From HXMU1420-13 sp024742815 (GTDB taxonomy: Bacteria; Bacteroidota; Rhodothermia; Balneolales; Balneolaceae): a stretch of DNA of 64,000 nucleotides. The stretch's first letter is position 1. Each line of letters begins with the position of its first letter. Of the stretch, positions 50,511 through 58,293 are shown in pieces. The notes under the pieces are model-generated. The model saw only the letters and a program-made list of their open reading frames with translations. It did no database searches and was not told the DNA's origin. Location: positions 626,191 through 690,190 of the forward strand of contig JANSXX010000001.1 in the NCBI GenBank assembly GCA_024742815.1, read 5' to 3'. The translations under genes were made by a program, and so were the position numbers.

Positions 50511-51989
50511 ATGCAAAACATCAATTCGTACCGCAAATTTGAACGAAATAAGAATGAAGTAAAAAAAAACGGGGATTATGTACTGTATTGGATGCAGATC
50601 AATCGTCGCTTCCACTATAATTACGCTTTGGAATATGCGGTAGCATGGGCTAATAAACTGGATAAGCCGCTTCTCATCTATGAAGGCTTAAATATTGATT
50701 ACCCTTGGGCTAGTGATCGCATTCATACCTTTATGATGGAGGGTATGAAAGAAAACCTTGAATTTGCACAAGATCATAATTTAAACTATTTCAACTATGT
50801 AGAACCGAAAAGTGAAGCCGGCAAAGGATTATTCTATAAGCTTGCTGAAAATGCTTGTTGTGTGATATCTGACGAATATCCAGTATTCATCATTCGCAAA
50901 CATAACGAACGGGTAGCAGATCGAATAGATGTGCCCTATACCACCATCGATTCCAACGGTATTATCCCTCTTGGAATAACGGATAAAGATCCCTATTCGG
51001 CCTATTTGTTTCGGAAAGTAATGCAAAAGCATTTTATCGAAGCTTTTTCAAATCCACCGAAAAAGGATCCTATCAAAGATTTAAAAAATAATTCCAGAGT
51101 AGATTTACCGGATGGTTCTGTAGATAAATATTCTTCAGCAACGAATCAATTTGAGGATATCCGGAAAACCGTTGCGGAGCTTGAAATCGACCATAGTGTA
51201 CCCGCTGTTGATGTTTCCGGTACTCGGCAAGCAGCCCTTGGAAAACTCGGACATTTTGTAGCTCACAGTTTGTTCGATTATGACGAAAAAAGAAATCACC
51301 CTGATGAAAAAAAGACAAGCGGGCTAAGTCCATGGCTACATTTCGGAAAAATCAGCGAGTACGAAATTGTTGACACTGTACTTAAACATCAACCGGAAGG
51401 CTGGTCACTCGACGATATTACTCCCAATGGTGGAAAGAATTCAGGGTTTTTTAATGGTGATCCAAATATTGAGGGGTTTTTAGATGAAGTGATTACATGG
51501 CGCGAAGTTGGATTTCATTTTGCCCATCATCGCCCGGATTATGACGAGTTTGATAGCTTACCCGATTGGGTGAAAAAAACGATAGATGAACATCGGGATG
51601 ATAAACGTGAGCATGTATACTCGCTGGAAGAGTTTGAACAATCCAAAACACATGATGAGTTGTGGAATGCTGCACAAACTCAACTTCGGGAAGAGGGAAT
51701 CATCCATAATTATCTAAGAATGCTCTGGGGCAAAAAAGTAATTGAATGGACGCCGGATTATCGTACAGCACTGGATTACCTGATTGAGCTAAATAATAAG
51801 TACGCATTGGACGGCCGTGACCCCAATTCCTATTCAGGAATATTTTGGTGTCTGGGACGCTTCGACCGCGCCTGGCAAGAGCGGGATGTGTTTGGGAAAC
51901 TGCGTTACATGACCAGCGACAGTACGAGAAAAAAAGTGAAGTTGAGTAATTATCTAGCCACCTACGGAAGTCAGAAAAAATTGCTCTAG
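50511..51989 (+). CDS. Class II cyclobutane pyrimidine dimer photolyase
   Basis: 492 aa, usual for class II CPD photolyases. The N-terminal antenna domain opens YVLYWMQINRRFHYNYALEYAVAWA, typical of class II rather than class I. The FAD-binding half carries SGLSPWLHFGKIS, LDEVITWREVGFHFAHH and the class II signature DGRDPNSYSGIFWCLGRFDRAWQERDVFGKLRYM. It reverses UV-induced pyrimidine dimers with blue light. With the FeS photolyase upstream, the two main UV lesions are covered by separate enzymes. It begins 44 bp after the membrane-protein pair. Confidence 0.95.
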   Translation: MQNINSYRKFERNKNEVKKNGDYVLYWMQINRRFHYNYALEYAVAWANKLDKPLLIYEGLNIDYPWASDRIHTFMMEGMKENLEFAQDHNLNYFNYVEPKSEAGKGLFYKLAENACCVISDEYPVFIIRKHNERVADRIDVPYTTIDSNGIIPLGITDKDPYSAYLFRKVMQKHFIEAFSNPPKKDPIKDLKNNSRVDLPDGSVDKYSSATNQFEDIRKTVAELEIDHSVPAVDVSGTRQAALGKLGHFVAHSLFDYDEKRNHPDEKKTSGLSPWLHFGKISEYEIVDTVLKHQPEGWSLDDITPNGGKNSGFFNGDPNIEGFLDEVITWREVGFHFAHHRPDYDEFDSLPDWVKKTIDEHRDDKREHVYSLEEFEQSKTHDELWNAAQTQLREEGIIHNYLRMLWGKKVIEWTPDYRTALDYLIELNNKYALDGRDPNSYSGIFWCLGRFDRAWQERDVFGKLRYMTSDSTRKKVKLSNYLATYGSQKKLL

Positions 51990-52063
51990 TGATTTCAAGT
52001 TTGGTTTTAGTGTAAAGGCTCTTACATTCACATTAATTGCACATATTTCACTAAAACCACTTC

Positions 52064-53437
52064 ATGGATTTGTTTCAGGATCCTAAATCCACCTCATCAA
52101 ATCAAGTAAACGAAACATCTTCATCAACTAATTTTGATGAACCACTTGCGACACGAATGCGTCCGCAATCGCTGGCTGAATTTGCCGGGCAGGAACATTT
52201 GGTTGGGGAAGGAAAAATGCTTCGTCGAATGATTGAAAGTGGAGTGATAGGATCGCTAATCTTTTTTGGTCCGCCAAGTTCAGGGAAAACCACGCTTGCT
52301 CATGTAATTTCACGAGAAATAAAAGCTTCGTTTGCTGTCATAAATGCCGTGTTGGATGGAATTAAAGAACTTCGTTCGGTGGTAGAAAAAGCCGAAAAGC
52401 TTCGAAAACTAAATGGTCGGAAAACGATCTTGTTTGTTGATGAAATCCATCGCTGGAATAAAGCACAGCAAGATGCTTTACTCCCTCATCTTGAGTCGGG
52501 TATCATTACTTTGGTAGGAGCAACTACAGAAAATCCGTTCTATTCTCTGGTTAATCCGTTGTTATCACGATGTCAGTTGTTCGAGCTTCATCCACTTACC
52601 GTAACGGATGTACGTTCCATGCTGGAGCGAGCAATTTCCGATGAAGAGCGAGGTATCGGTAAACAAAATGTTCACATCAAAGAGGATGCCATTCAACACT
52701 TTGCCGAATATGCAGGTGGTGATGTTCGCAATGCGCTTAATGCACTCGAAGTGGCGGTTTTATCCAGCAAACAGAATCAAGAAGGTGTGATTGAAATTAC
52801 GCTGGATATTGCCAAAGAGAGCATACAGCGTAGAAATGTTCGCTACGATCGTACCGGCGATGAGCATTATCATTATATCTCTGCCTTTATAAAATCGGTA
52901 CGGGGTTCCGATCCGGATGGTGCTTTATATTGGATGACAGCCATGTTAGAAGGTGGAGAAGACCCAAATTTTTTGTTCAGGCGTTTATTTATTCTGGCAT
53001 CAGAAGATATTGGTTTGGCTGAACCAAATGCGATAACGGTGGTGCAATCGTGCCACGAAGCTTTTATGAAATGTGGAATGCCTGAAGGAATGTATTTTTT
53101 GTCTCATGCTTGTTTGTATCTGAGTATTTGTCCAAAAAGTAATAGCGCCGGAGCTATATTTAAGGCCGTTTCTGAAATTCGTACTAAAGGGGTGAAAGAC
53201 ATTCCTGTTTATTTGAAAGATCGTACTGCAAACAGACTTTCATCAAAATATATGGATGTTGAGAATGCATCAGAAGATTATAAATATCCGCATGCTCATC
53301 CACGAAATTGGGTAGATCAAAGGTATCTGCCGGAATCAATGTTTGATAAGAAGTTCTACGAACCCGGTCAAGAGGGTAGAGAAGGATTGTTGATTCGGCG
53401 ATTGAATGAGATTAAGGATGCACTCAAGAATAAATGA
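52064..53437 (+). CDS. rarA: Replication-associated recombination protein RarA (MgsA/WRNIP1 family)
   Basis: 457 aa. AAA+ clamp-loader-like ATPase: LATRMRPQSLAEFAGQEHLVGEG, Walker A FFGPPSSGKTTLAH, Walker B ILFVDEIHRWNKAQQDALLPHLESG, sensor 1 LVGATTENPFYSLVNPLLSRCQLFEL, and a C-terminal tetramerisation domain (YDRTGDEHYHYISAFIKSVRGSDPDGALYWMTAMLEGGEDPNFLFRRLFILASEDIG). These are strong RarA signatures. It acts at stalled replication forks and at single-stranded DNA ends. The start ATG is 74 bp after the class II photolyase stop, so the two may be functionally linked in DNA-damage tolerance, though promoter data are lacking. Confidence 0.95.
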   Translation: MDLFQDPKSTSSNQVNETSSSTNFDEPLATRMRPQSLAEFAGQEHLVGEGKMLRRMIESGVIGSLIFFGPPSSGKTTLAHVISREIKASFAVINAVLDGIKELRSVVEKAEKLRKLNGRKTILFVDEIHRWNKAQQDALLPHLESGIITLVGATTENPFYSLVNPLLSRCQLFELHPLTVTDVRSMLERAISDEERGIGKQNVHIKEDAIQHFAEYAGGDVRNALNALEVAVLSSKQNQEGVIEITLDIAKESIQRRNVRYDRTGDEHYHYISAFIKSVRGSDPDGALYWMTAMLEGGEDPNFLFRRLFILASEDIGLAEPNAITVVQSCHEAFMKCGMPEGMYFLSHACLYLSICPKSNSAGAIFKAVSEIRTKGVKDIPVYLKDRTANRLSSKYMDVENASEDYKYPHAHPRNWVDQRYLPESMFDKKFYEPGQEGREGLLIRRLNEIKDALKNK

Positions 53438-53446
53438 GTTAATTAA

Positions 53447-54259
53447 TCAATGAGTAATGACCATCCCTTTTTTTAACTCTGTACCGCGTTTAGTTTCAAA
53501 TTGAATTGGGAACCCTACGGTTGTGGTCCAACTAGTTGCACGAATAGTATTAAAGTGTAAGTGAGGATCGCTACTAAAACCGGTATTGCCTGCAAGGCCA
53601 ATTGGTTGAAGTGATTGCACGGTATCACCTACTTCAACCAATGCACCTTTATACATGATATGCGCATATTGGCTCATGGTCCCGTCTGCATGAATAAGTG
53701 TGATATAGTTCGCAAAATCGCGATACTTTTTGTTTCTGCCACCAACGTTATAATCTTCAATTACACCTACTACAATTCCATCGCGTGCAGCGGTAATAGT
53801 GTCGCCTTCCTCCATTCTAAAGTCGATAGCATAGTTAGAATAATCCGTGTTATGCGAATAACTACCATAATAAGCTTGCATAACTTTATAACTTTTTCCC
53901 TTAGGAAAAGGCCATCTGTATCTATAAGAGGTATCGGGTTCCGAGTTGAAATGATCACCAAGAGAAATGGAAAACTTTAAATCATAAATCGTACTGCTGT
54001 CATATTCAGACTTGCTGAATGTTAAGGTAGTATCAGAAAATGCGGGGAGTATAAATCGAAAATCATCCGAACTTTCGGTTTCTCTTGAATTGGATCTAAC
54101 ACGAAGTGGTGCAGCGGTAGGATTTTCAAGAAACACAGAATGTTTAGTAGAATCGGTAGTGATTTCTTTGGAGATGCTAAACTGTTGATAGCGCTCTTTC
54201 GGTAAATCACATTTGGAAGAAAAAAGGAATACAAGAATTGTAAAAAGTAGTGATCGCAT
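53447..54259 (-). CDS. M23-family peptidoglycan peptidase (LytM domain)
   Basis: 270 aa. The hydrophobic N-terminus MRSLLFTILVFLFSSKC could be a signal peptide, with Cys17 a weak lipoprotein candidate (the -1 residue is Lys). The LytM domain is C-terminal (about 135-250): the zinc ligands fit HNTDYSNYAIDF (His/Asp) and the closing HLHF; GDTITAARDGIVVGV, ANYITLIHADGTMSQYAHI and GLAGNTGFSSDPHLHFNT are standard. It cleaves peptidoglycan cross-links or activates amidases. Its upstream leader contains a structured RNA with a terminator hairpin (54284-54389), so expression may be attenuated. Confidence 0.9.
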   Translation of the reverse strand: MRSLLFTILVFLFSSKCDLPKERYQQFSISKEITTDSTKHSVFLENPTAAPLRVRSNSRETESSDDFRFILPAFSDTTLTFSKSEYDSSTIYDLKFSISLGDHFNSEPDTSYRYRWPFPKGKSYKVMQAYYGSYSHNTDYSNYAIDFRMEEGDTITAARDGIVVGVIEDYNVGGRNKKYRDFANYITLIHADGTMSQYAHIMYKGALVEVGDTVQSLQPIGLAGNTGFSSDPHLHFNTIRATSWTTTVGFPIQFETKRGTELKKGMVITH

Positions 54260-54283
54260 GTGAATAGTTAGATTTAAAAAAGA

Positions 54284-54389
54284 AGAAAAGAAAACAGGCG
54301 AAGTAGATCAATACTTCGCCTGTTGTTGTTGGAGTCACTAATACATTTAATGAGACCGACCTAACCAACCGGTCTGCAATAAGTATTAG
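54284..54389 (-). ncRNA. Structured leader or small RNA ending in an intrinsic terminator, upstream of the M23 gene
   Basis: Read on the minus strand: an outer stem CTAATAC/GTATTAG (54383-54389 with 54338-54344) encloses an inner stem AGACCG/CGGTCT (54370-54375 with 54353-54358). A terminator hairpin with 13-base arms (AACAGGCGAAGTA and its complement, 54293-54305 with 54312-54324) and a TTTTCTTTTC tail follows. The tail ends about 25 bp before the M23 ATG. This fits either a cis-regulatory leader with an attenuator or an independent small RNA. No known riboswitch class was recognised. Confidence 0.5.
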
Positions 54390-54509
54390 GCGGAATAAAC
54401 ACTAACTTAATCGCTTTAAATATATTGATAATCTAATTTCTACTAAAATAATTAGGTTAAATTATTGTTAAGCTTAAATTATATCGTATTAATTGGAAAA
54501 GCGCTTTTA

Positions 54510-54522
54510 TTAACAGTGTTAA
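54510..54522. promoter_or_regulatory. TTAACA-G-TGTTAA inverted repeat
   Basis: A perfect 13-bp inverted repeat in the divergent gap between the M23 and FMN-reductase genes, resembling the site at 36277-36291. It lies about 46 bp upstream of a -7-like box (54568-54575). Confidence 0.3.
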
Positions 54523-54567
54523 CTAAAAAAGAAAGGAATTCACGAATTAATAAAAATGGAATAGTGT

Positions 54568-54575
54568 TAATTTTG
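54568..54575 (+). promoter_or_regulatory. Bacteroidota-type -7 box of the FMN reductase gene
   Basis: TAATTTTG fits TAnnTTTG and lies 24 bp upstream of the ATG at 54599. No clear -33 element. Confidence 0.35.
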
Positions 54576-54598
54576 AGCATCAAAAATTAAAAACTACC

Positions 54599-55150
54599 AT
54601 GGATTTAAAAATTATCAGCTCAACAGATCGGCCAAATTCTATGTCGCTTGCGGTATCAAATTATGTAGCAGGTTTGTATCAAAAAGAAGGAATCAATGCC
54701 GATGTAGTTTCTTTGGAAAATTTTCCAACAGCTGATGTAGAGGGTGGGAAGTATGGCAAAAGTATACCATCCATAGAAAAGTTTAGATCACCAATACTTG
54801 AAGCTGATGCCATCGTTTGGGTGATTCCCGAATACAATGGAAGTTTTCCCGGTATTCTTAAACTATTTATCGATTATTTACCTTTTCCTGAAGCATTCGT
54901 AAAAACTCCTATGGCTTTTATTGGAGTGGCTTCTGGTGCGTTTGGTGGATTGCGAGCCGTAGAGCAATTCCAGATGGTTGCTAACTATAGAAACGCCCAA
55001 CTTTATCCGGAACGTGTATTTATACAGCGAGTAAATTCGGTCTTTGATCCAGAAAAGGGACTGAGTGTACCTCTTCAACAAGAACTGTTGGAGTCGAAAG
55101 TTTCAGGATTTATCGAATTCGTGAAAAACTTAAAACAGCCGGTAGCTTAG
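54599..55150 (+). CDS. NAD(P)H-dependent FMN reductase family protein
   Basis: 183 aa, flavodoxin-like fold of the NADPH-dependent FMN reductase family (ArsH/Azr/SsuE-like): MDLKIISSTDRPNSMSLAVSNYVAGLY opens with the flavin phosphate loop, VWVIPEYNGSFPGILKLFIDYL is the diagnostic flavin-site segment, and GVASGAFGGLRAVEQFQMV completes it. It reduces FMN, quinones or azo compounds with NAD(P)H. The last codons form one arm of a hairpin shared with the convergent gene on the other strand; the two coding ends overlap by 4 bp. Confidence 0.9.
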   Translation: MDLKIISSTDRPNSMSLAVSNYVAGLYQKEGINADVVSLENFPTADVEGGKYGKSIPSIEKFRSPILEADAIVWVIPEYNGSFPGILKLFIDYLPFPEAFVKTPMAFIGVASGAFGGLRAVEQFQMVANYRNAQLYPERVFIQRVNSVFDPEKGLSVPLQQELLESKVSGFIEFVKNLKQPVA

Positions 55151-55161
55151 GCTGTTTTAAG
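55129..55161. terminator. Bidirectional terminator hairpin inside the overlapping ends of two convergent genes
   Basis: CTTAAAACAGCC (55129-55140) and GGCTGTTTTAAG (55150-55161) are perfect complements around a 9-base loop. The left arm encodes the last residues of the FMN reductase, and the right arm (minus strand) encodes the final LLKTA of the response regulator. Each strand has a T-rich 3' arm. Confidence 0.7.
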
Positions 55162-55851
55162 TAAGTATCCAACGCCATGTAGCGTAATTAGATATCGCGG
55201 ATCGTCGGGTTGAACTTCAATTTTAGCACGTAATTTAGAGATGTGAACATCTACGGTGCGCGTATTAGTGCTAAATTCGTAGCGCCATACTTTTTCAAGA
55301 AGTTCATCGCGGGAAACGGGTTCACCGCCTGCGGATAATAGGTAGCGTATTAATTCAACTTCACGAGCGGTAAGTTCATTAACCGTCCCATCAGGCAGGG
55401 TAACTTCCGATTCCAATAAATCGATAACGATATCGCCTAATTTAAGTACTTCTACTTGGCTTGAGCTTGAATATGCGCTTGCACGACGAAGTCGAGCCTG
55501 AATTCGAGCAAGTAATTCTTTTACACCAAATGGTTTGGTTAGGTAGTCATCGGCACCAAGATTTAAGCCTTTAACCTTGTCAATTTCCTGATCTTTGGCT
55601 GTGAGCATGATAATCGGGAAAGTGTACTTTAAATCACGTACTTCTTTGCAAATATCGTATCCGCTTTTGCCGGGTAACATGATGTCCAGAATCATTAAGT
55701 CGGGCGAGTGTTCTTTAACAAGTTCAACAGCTTGTTCGCCATCTTCACTTACAATTACATCATATCCTTCACTTTCAAGGGTGTCGCGAAGTGTGAAAAT
55801 TAAGCTAGGTTCGTCTTCTACGACCAATATTTTTAAAGTCTTATTAGGCAT
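55147..55851 (-). CDS. OmpR/PhoB-family response regulator
   Basis: 234 aa. Receiver domain (1-120): VVEDEPSL acidic pocket, phospho-Asp56 in LMILDIMLPGKSG, switch Thr/Lys in MLTAKD and LTKPFG. C-terminal winged-helix DNA-binding domain (about 130-232): ELTAREVELIRYLLSAGGEPVSRDELLEKVWRYEFSTNTRTVDVHISKLRAKIEVQPDDPRYLITLHGVGYLL, the OmpR signature. It overlaps the sensor kinase gene upstream by 8 bp and is its cognate partner. The promoter lies upstream of the kinase. Confidence 0.95.
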   Translation of the reverse strand: MPNKTLKILVVEDEPSLIFTLRDTLESEGYDVIVSEDGEQAVELVKEHSPDLMILDIMLPGKSGYDICKEVRDLKYTFPIIMLTAKDQEIDKVKGLNLGADDYLTKPFGVKELLARIQARLRRASAYSSSSQVEVLKLGDIVIDLLESEVTLPDGTVNELTAREVELIRYLLSAGGEPVSRDELLEKVWRYEFSTNTRTVDVHISKLRAKIEVQPDDPRYLITLHGVGYLLKTA

Positions 55852-57562
55852 ATTCTTTTGTGTCAGGTGCGTTTGCTGATGCAGTATTATTTTCCGGCTT
55901 GGATGTTAACGAATGTTCTTCTTTCACCAAAATTGGAAATTTCAGTGAAAAGGTGGTTCCAATTCCCACCTCACTTTGAACATCAATTTTACCACCATTT
56001 AATTCAATCAAATTTTTAACAATACTAAGGCCTAGTCCATGTCCTTTCGTTTTGGCTACTAAGGTGTCTTCTACCCGGTAAAATTTCTTGAAAATATTTC
56101 GCAGGTGCTTTCTTGGAATTCCAATACCGGTATCAGAAACATTGATGATCACTTCTTTATCGGTAGAACTAGTGGTGTACAAGATGTTTTTATTGTCTTG
56201 ACTGTATTTGATAGCATTCTCGGTAAGGTTGCTAATTACATTTTCGAAGTGATCGGGATCTAGCATCACCAAAGCAGGACGTGCAGTTAGTTTCAAACCT
56301 ACATTAAATCCCTTGCCTTCTATAAAGCCTCTGTTTTCTGCCACAAATGCTTTTAGAGCTTCATTTACGTTTACTGCAGTAGCCTGAATCAGCGTTTGAC
56401 CGGAATCTGTTTTTGCCACATCGAGTAATTTTTCGATCATCTTTCGTAGCCTGATCGCTTCGCTATAAATGTGATCACCGTACTGCTTTAGTCGAGCAGT
56501 ATCTTTTACTCTGCCGTCTGATATATTTTCTCCGGCAGCTTGCATAACCGCAAGCGGGGTCTTCAACTCATGGGTGACATTAGCTAAAAATCCGGCCTGG
56601 CGTAATGCAAGGGCTCGTTCTCTTTGTGCGGTGTAGAACATAAATAAAAGTGCACCAACCAAAAATAATACTGCAAAACCGAGTACCACTAAATTCTTTA
56701 CAAGTGTGTCGTTGTAAGCCGTAGCAAGTGGATTGTCCAGAAATGCTACTTTTATGTTCCAGTTCTCGAACATGCTGGTACCGAAACGCTGTCGTTTATC
56801 AACCAGTTCAATATCATAGTTTACGGTTGGATCATTGGTCGCGAGTACCACATCGTTTGCCCAATCATGCAACCACAAAACCGTGCCGCCTGCCGAATCA
56901 GGATTGAAGTATTTCATCATTAATGGCTGTATCGTTTCATTAACGATGTAATCTTTGTTCAACGTTGTTGTTAGGTACCCAATCACCCGATTTTCTTTTA
57001 GGTTGATGAAGCCAATGTTCATCGTACGGTGCGCATCAAACTCGATATTATTATTCCAACGATAGTTAAAACTATTCAGCTCAATCCGAGCTTTCGTTCT
57101 AGCTAAACCGACACCATCACATAAAATAGTGGGATAGTCTTCGGTACGTTCGAGTTGGTTTTCAGAATAATTGTAGGCATAAATCTGAGAATCATCTGCA
57201 CAAGGATCTATATCAGCCGGTGTATAATAGATACCTGTAAACATTGGGCTTCTGGCAGCTAATTCAATTTTTTCCTGAATTTGAGGAGGAAACTGACCTG
57301 ATTGCGAAATAGAATATTCAACAGGTTCGAGTTCAATTTTATTAAGCCCTAAAAACGGGGAGTAGATTTCACGACGAACATCCTGCATTAGATCTTCAAC
57401 CAATGCAATTTGTCGCTCTTCAACTCCCAAGGTCATTTTATCCCTGATATCGTATAGGGAGTACACGTTCATTCCGGTAAGGGCAATCACGGCTGCAAAT
57501 CCCAAGCCGAGAAGTAAATATCGGATCGCTTTATTGCGAAGTACTTTATTGAGTGAGTTCAT
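55844..57562 (-). CDS. Transmembrane sensor histidine kinase (HisKA type)
   Basis: 572 aa. Helix TM1 near residues 13-33 (RYLLLGLGFAAVIALTGMNVY); an extracytoplasmic domain of about 270 residues without a recognised ligand fold; TM2 (NLVVLGFAVLFLVGALLFMFY, about 300-320). The dimerisation domain has the H-box FLANVTHELKTPLAVMQAAGEN; the catalytic domain has the N-box NVISNLTENAIKYS, G1 DTGIGIP, F-box region IFKKFYRVED and G2 GHGLGLSIV. It is the first gene of the two-component operon, the regulator following with an 8-bp overlap. Confidence 0.93.
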   Translation of the reverse strand: MNSLNKVLRNKAIRYLLLGLGFAAVIALTGMNVYSLYDIRDKMTLGVEERQIALVEDLMQDVRREIYSPFLGLNKIELEPVEYSISQSGQFPPQIQEKIELAARSPMFTGIYYTPADIDPCADDSQIYAYNYSENQLERTEDYPTILCDGVGLARTKARIELNSFNYRWNNNIEFDAHRTMNIGFINLKENRVIGYLTTTLNKDYIVNETIQPLMMKYFNPDSAGGTVLWLHDWANDVVLATNDPTVNYDIELVDKRQRFGTSMFENWNIKVAFLDNPLATAYNDTLVKNLVVLGFAVLFLVGALLFMFYTAQRERALALRQAGFLANVTHELKTPLAVMQAAGENISDGRVKDTARLKQYGDHIYSEAIRLRKMIEKLLDVAKTDSGQTLIQATAVNVNEALKAFVAENRGFIEGKGFNVGLKLTARPALVMLDPDHFENVISNLTENAIKYSQDNKNILYTTSSTDKEVIINVSDTGIGIPRKHLRNIFKKFYRVEDTLVAKTKGHGLGLSIVKNLIELNGGKIDVQSEVGIGTTFSLKFPILVKEEHSLTSKPENNTASANAPDTKEYA

Positions 57563-57635
57563 GATATAAATTTATCACAAACGCAGATTGATTCAATGCA
57601 GAAGTGGTAAAAAAACGTGAATCTGAGAGTTAGAA

Positions 57636-58010
57636 TTACTTGAAATTTCGTTCAAGCGACTCTTTAATATCGTTAAATTCGATGGGCTTAACGAGGTAAT
57701 CTACGTAGTTGGTTTCCTTTGCACGTTGTACATGATAGGGATCGGAATTTCCGGTTATATAAATAACCGGTACATCAGAGAAAGTTCGTATTTCTTTCAT
57801 GGCATCGATTCCATCCATATCGCCTTCTAAAGAGATGTCCATCAAAATTAAATCCGGACTGATACGGCGTGCTACTTCTATGGCTGTTTTTCCATATACG
57901 AGTTCGCCTTCTGCATCGTAGCCTAATTTTTCGAGATAACTTTCATACAGTAAATTAAGGATTAAATCATCCTCAACGATCATTACTGTTTTTCTTTTAT
58001 TATTGTCCAT
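57636..58010 (-). CDS. Single-domain response regulator (CheY-like)
   Basis: 124 aa, receiver only: MIVEDDLILN, phospho-Asp58 in LILMDISLEGDMDG, switch residue in VIYITGNSD and the Lys in YLVKPIEF. No output domain. The fold DISLEGDMDGIDAMKEI is characteristic of CheY-like regulators of the kind used as phosphate shuttles. It lies 73 bp upstream of the sensor kinase gene on the same strand, so it probably belongs to the same signalling module. Confidence 0.93.
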   Translation of the reverse strand: MDNNKRKTVMIVEDDLILNLLYESYLEKLGYDAEGELVYGKTAIEVARRISPDLILMDISLEGDMDGIDAMKEIRTFSDVPVIYITGNSDPYHVQRAKETNYVDYLVKPIEFNDIKESLERNFK

Positions 58011-58293
58011 GAATTACAATTACTAAGACGTTTTTACCCCTTCTAGCAGATGGTTGAACGTTAAATATTACACATTTTTGAGAGCCTTTGAAAATAGCAT
58101 TTAAAAAAAACAATTTTGTTGGCTTAAGTTCCATTATCGGCAGCTTGTGCAACGATATAATGATAACTCTTCACTAATATTTAAATCAGCAGATTCATTT
58201 TATCTAAAACCAAGAGATATTACCTTGTTGGAGTTCATTAAACTTTGGTGATAAAGGTAGGTTTAGCTCACCTATAGAAGATTGTTAGCATTT

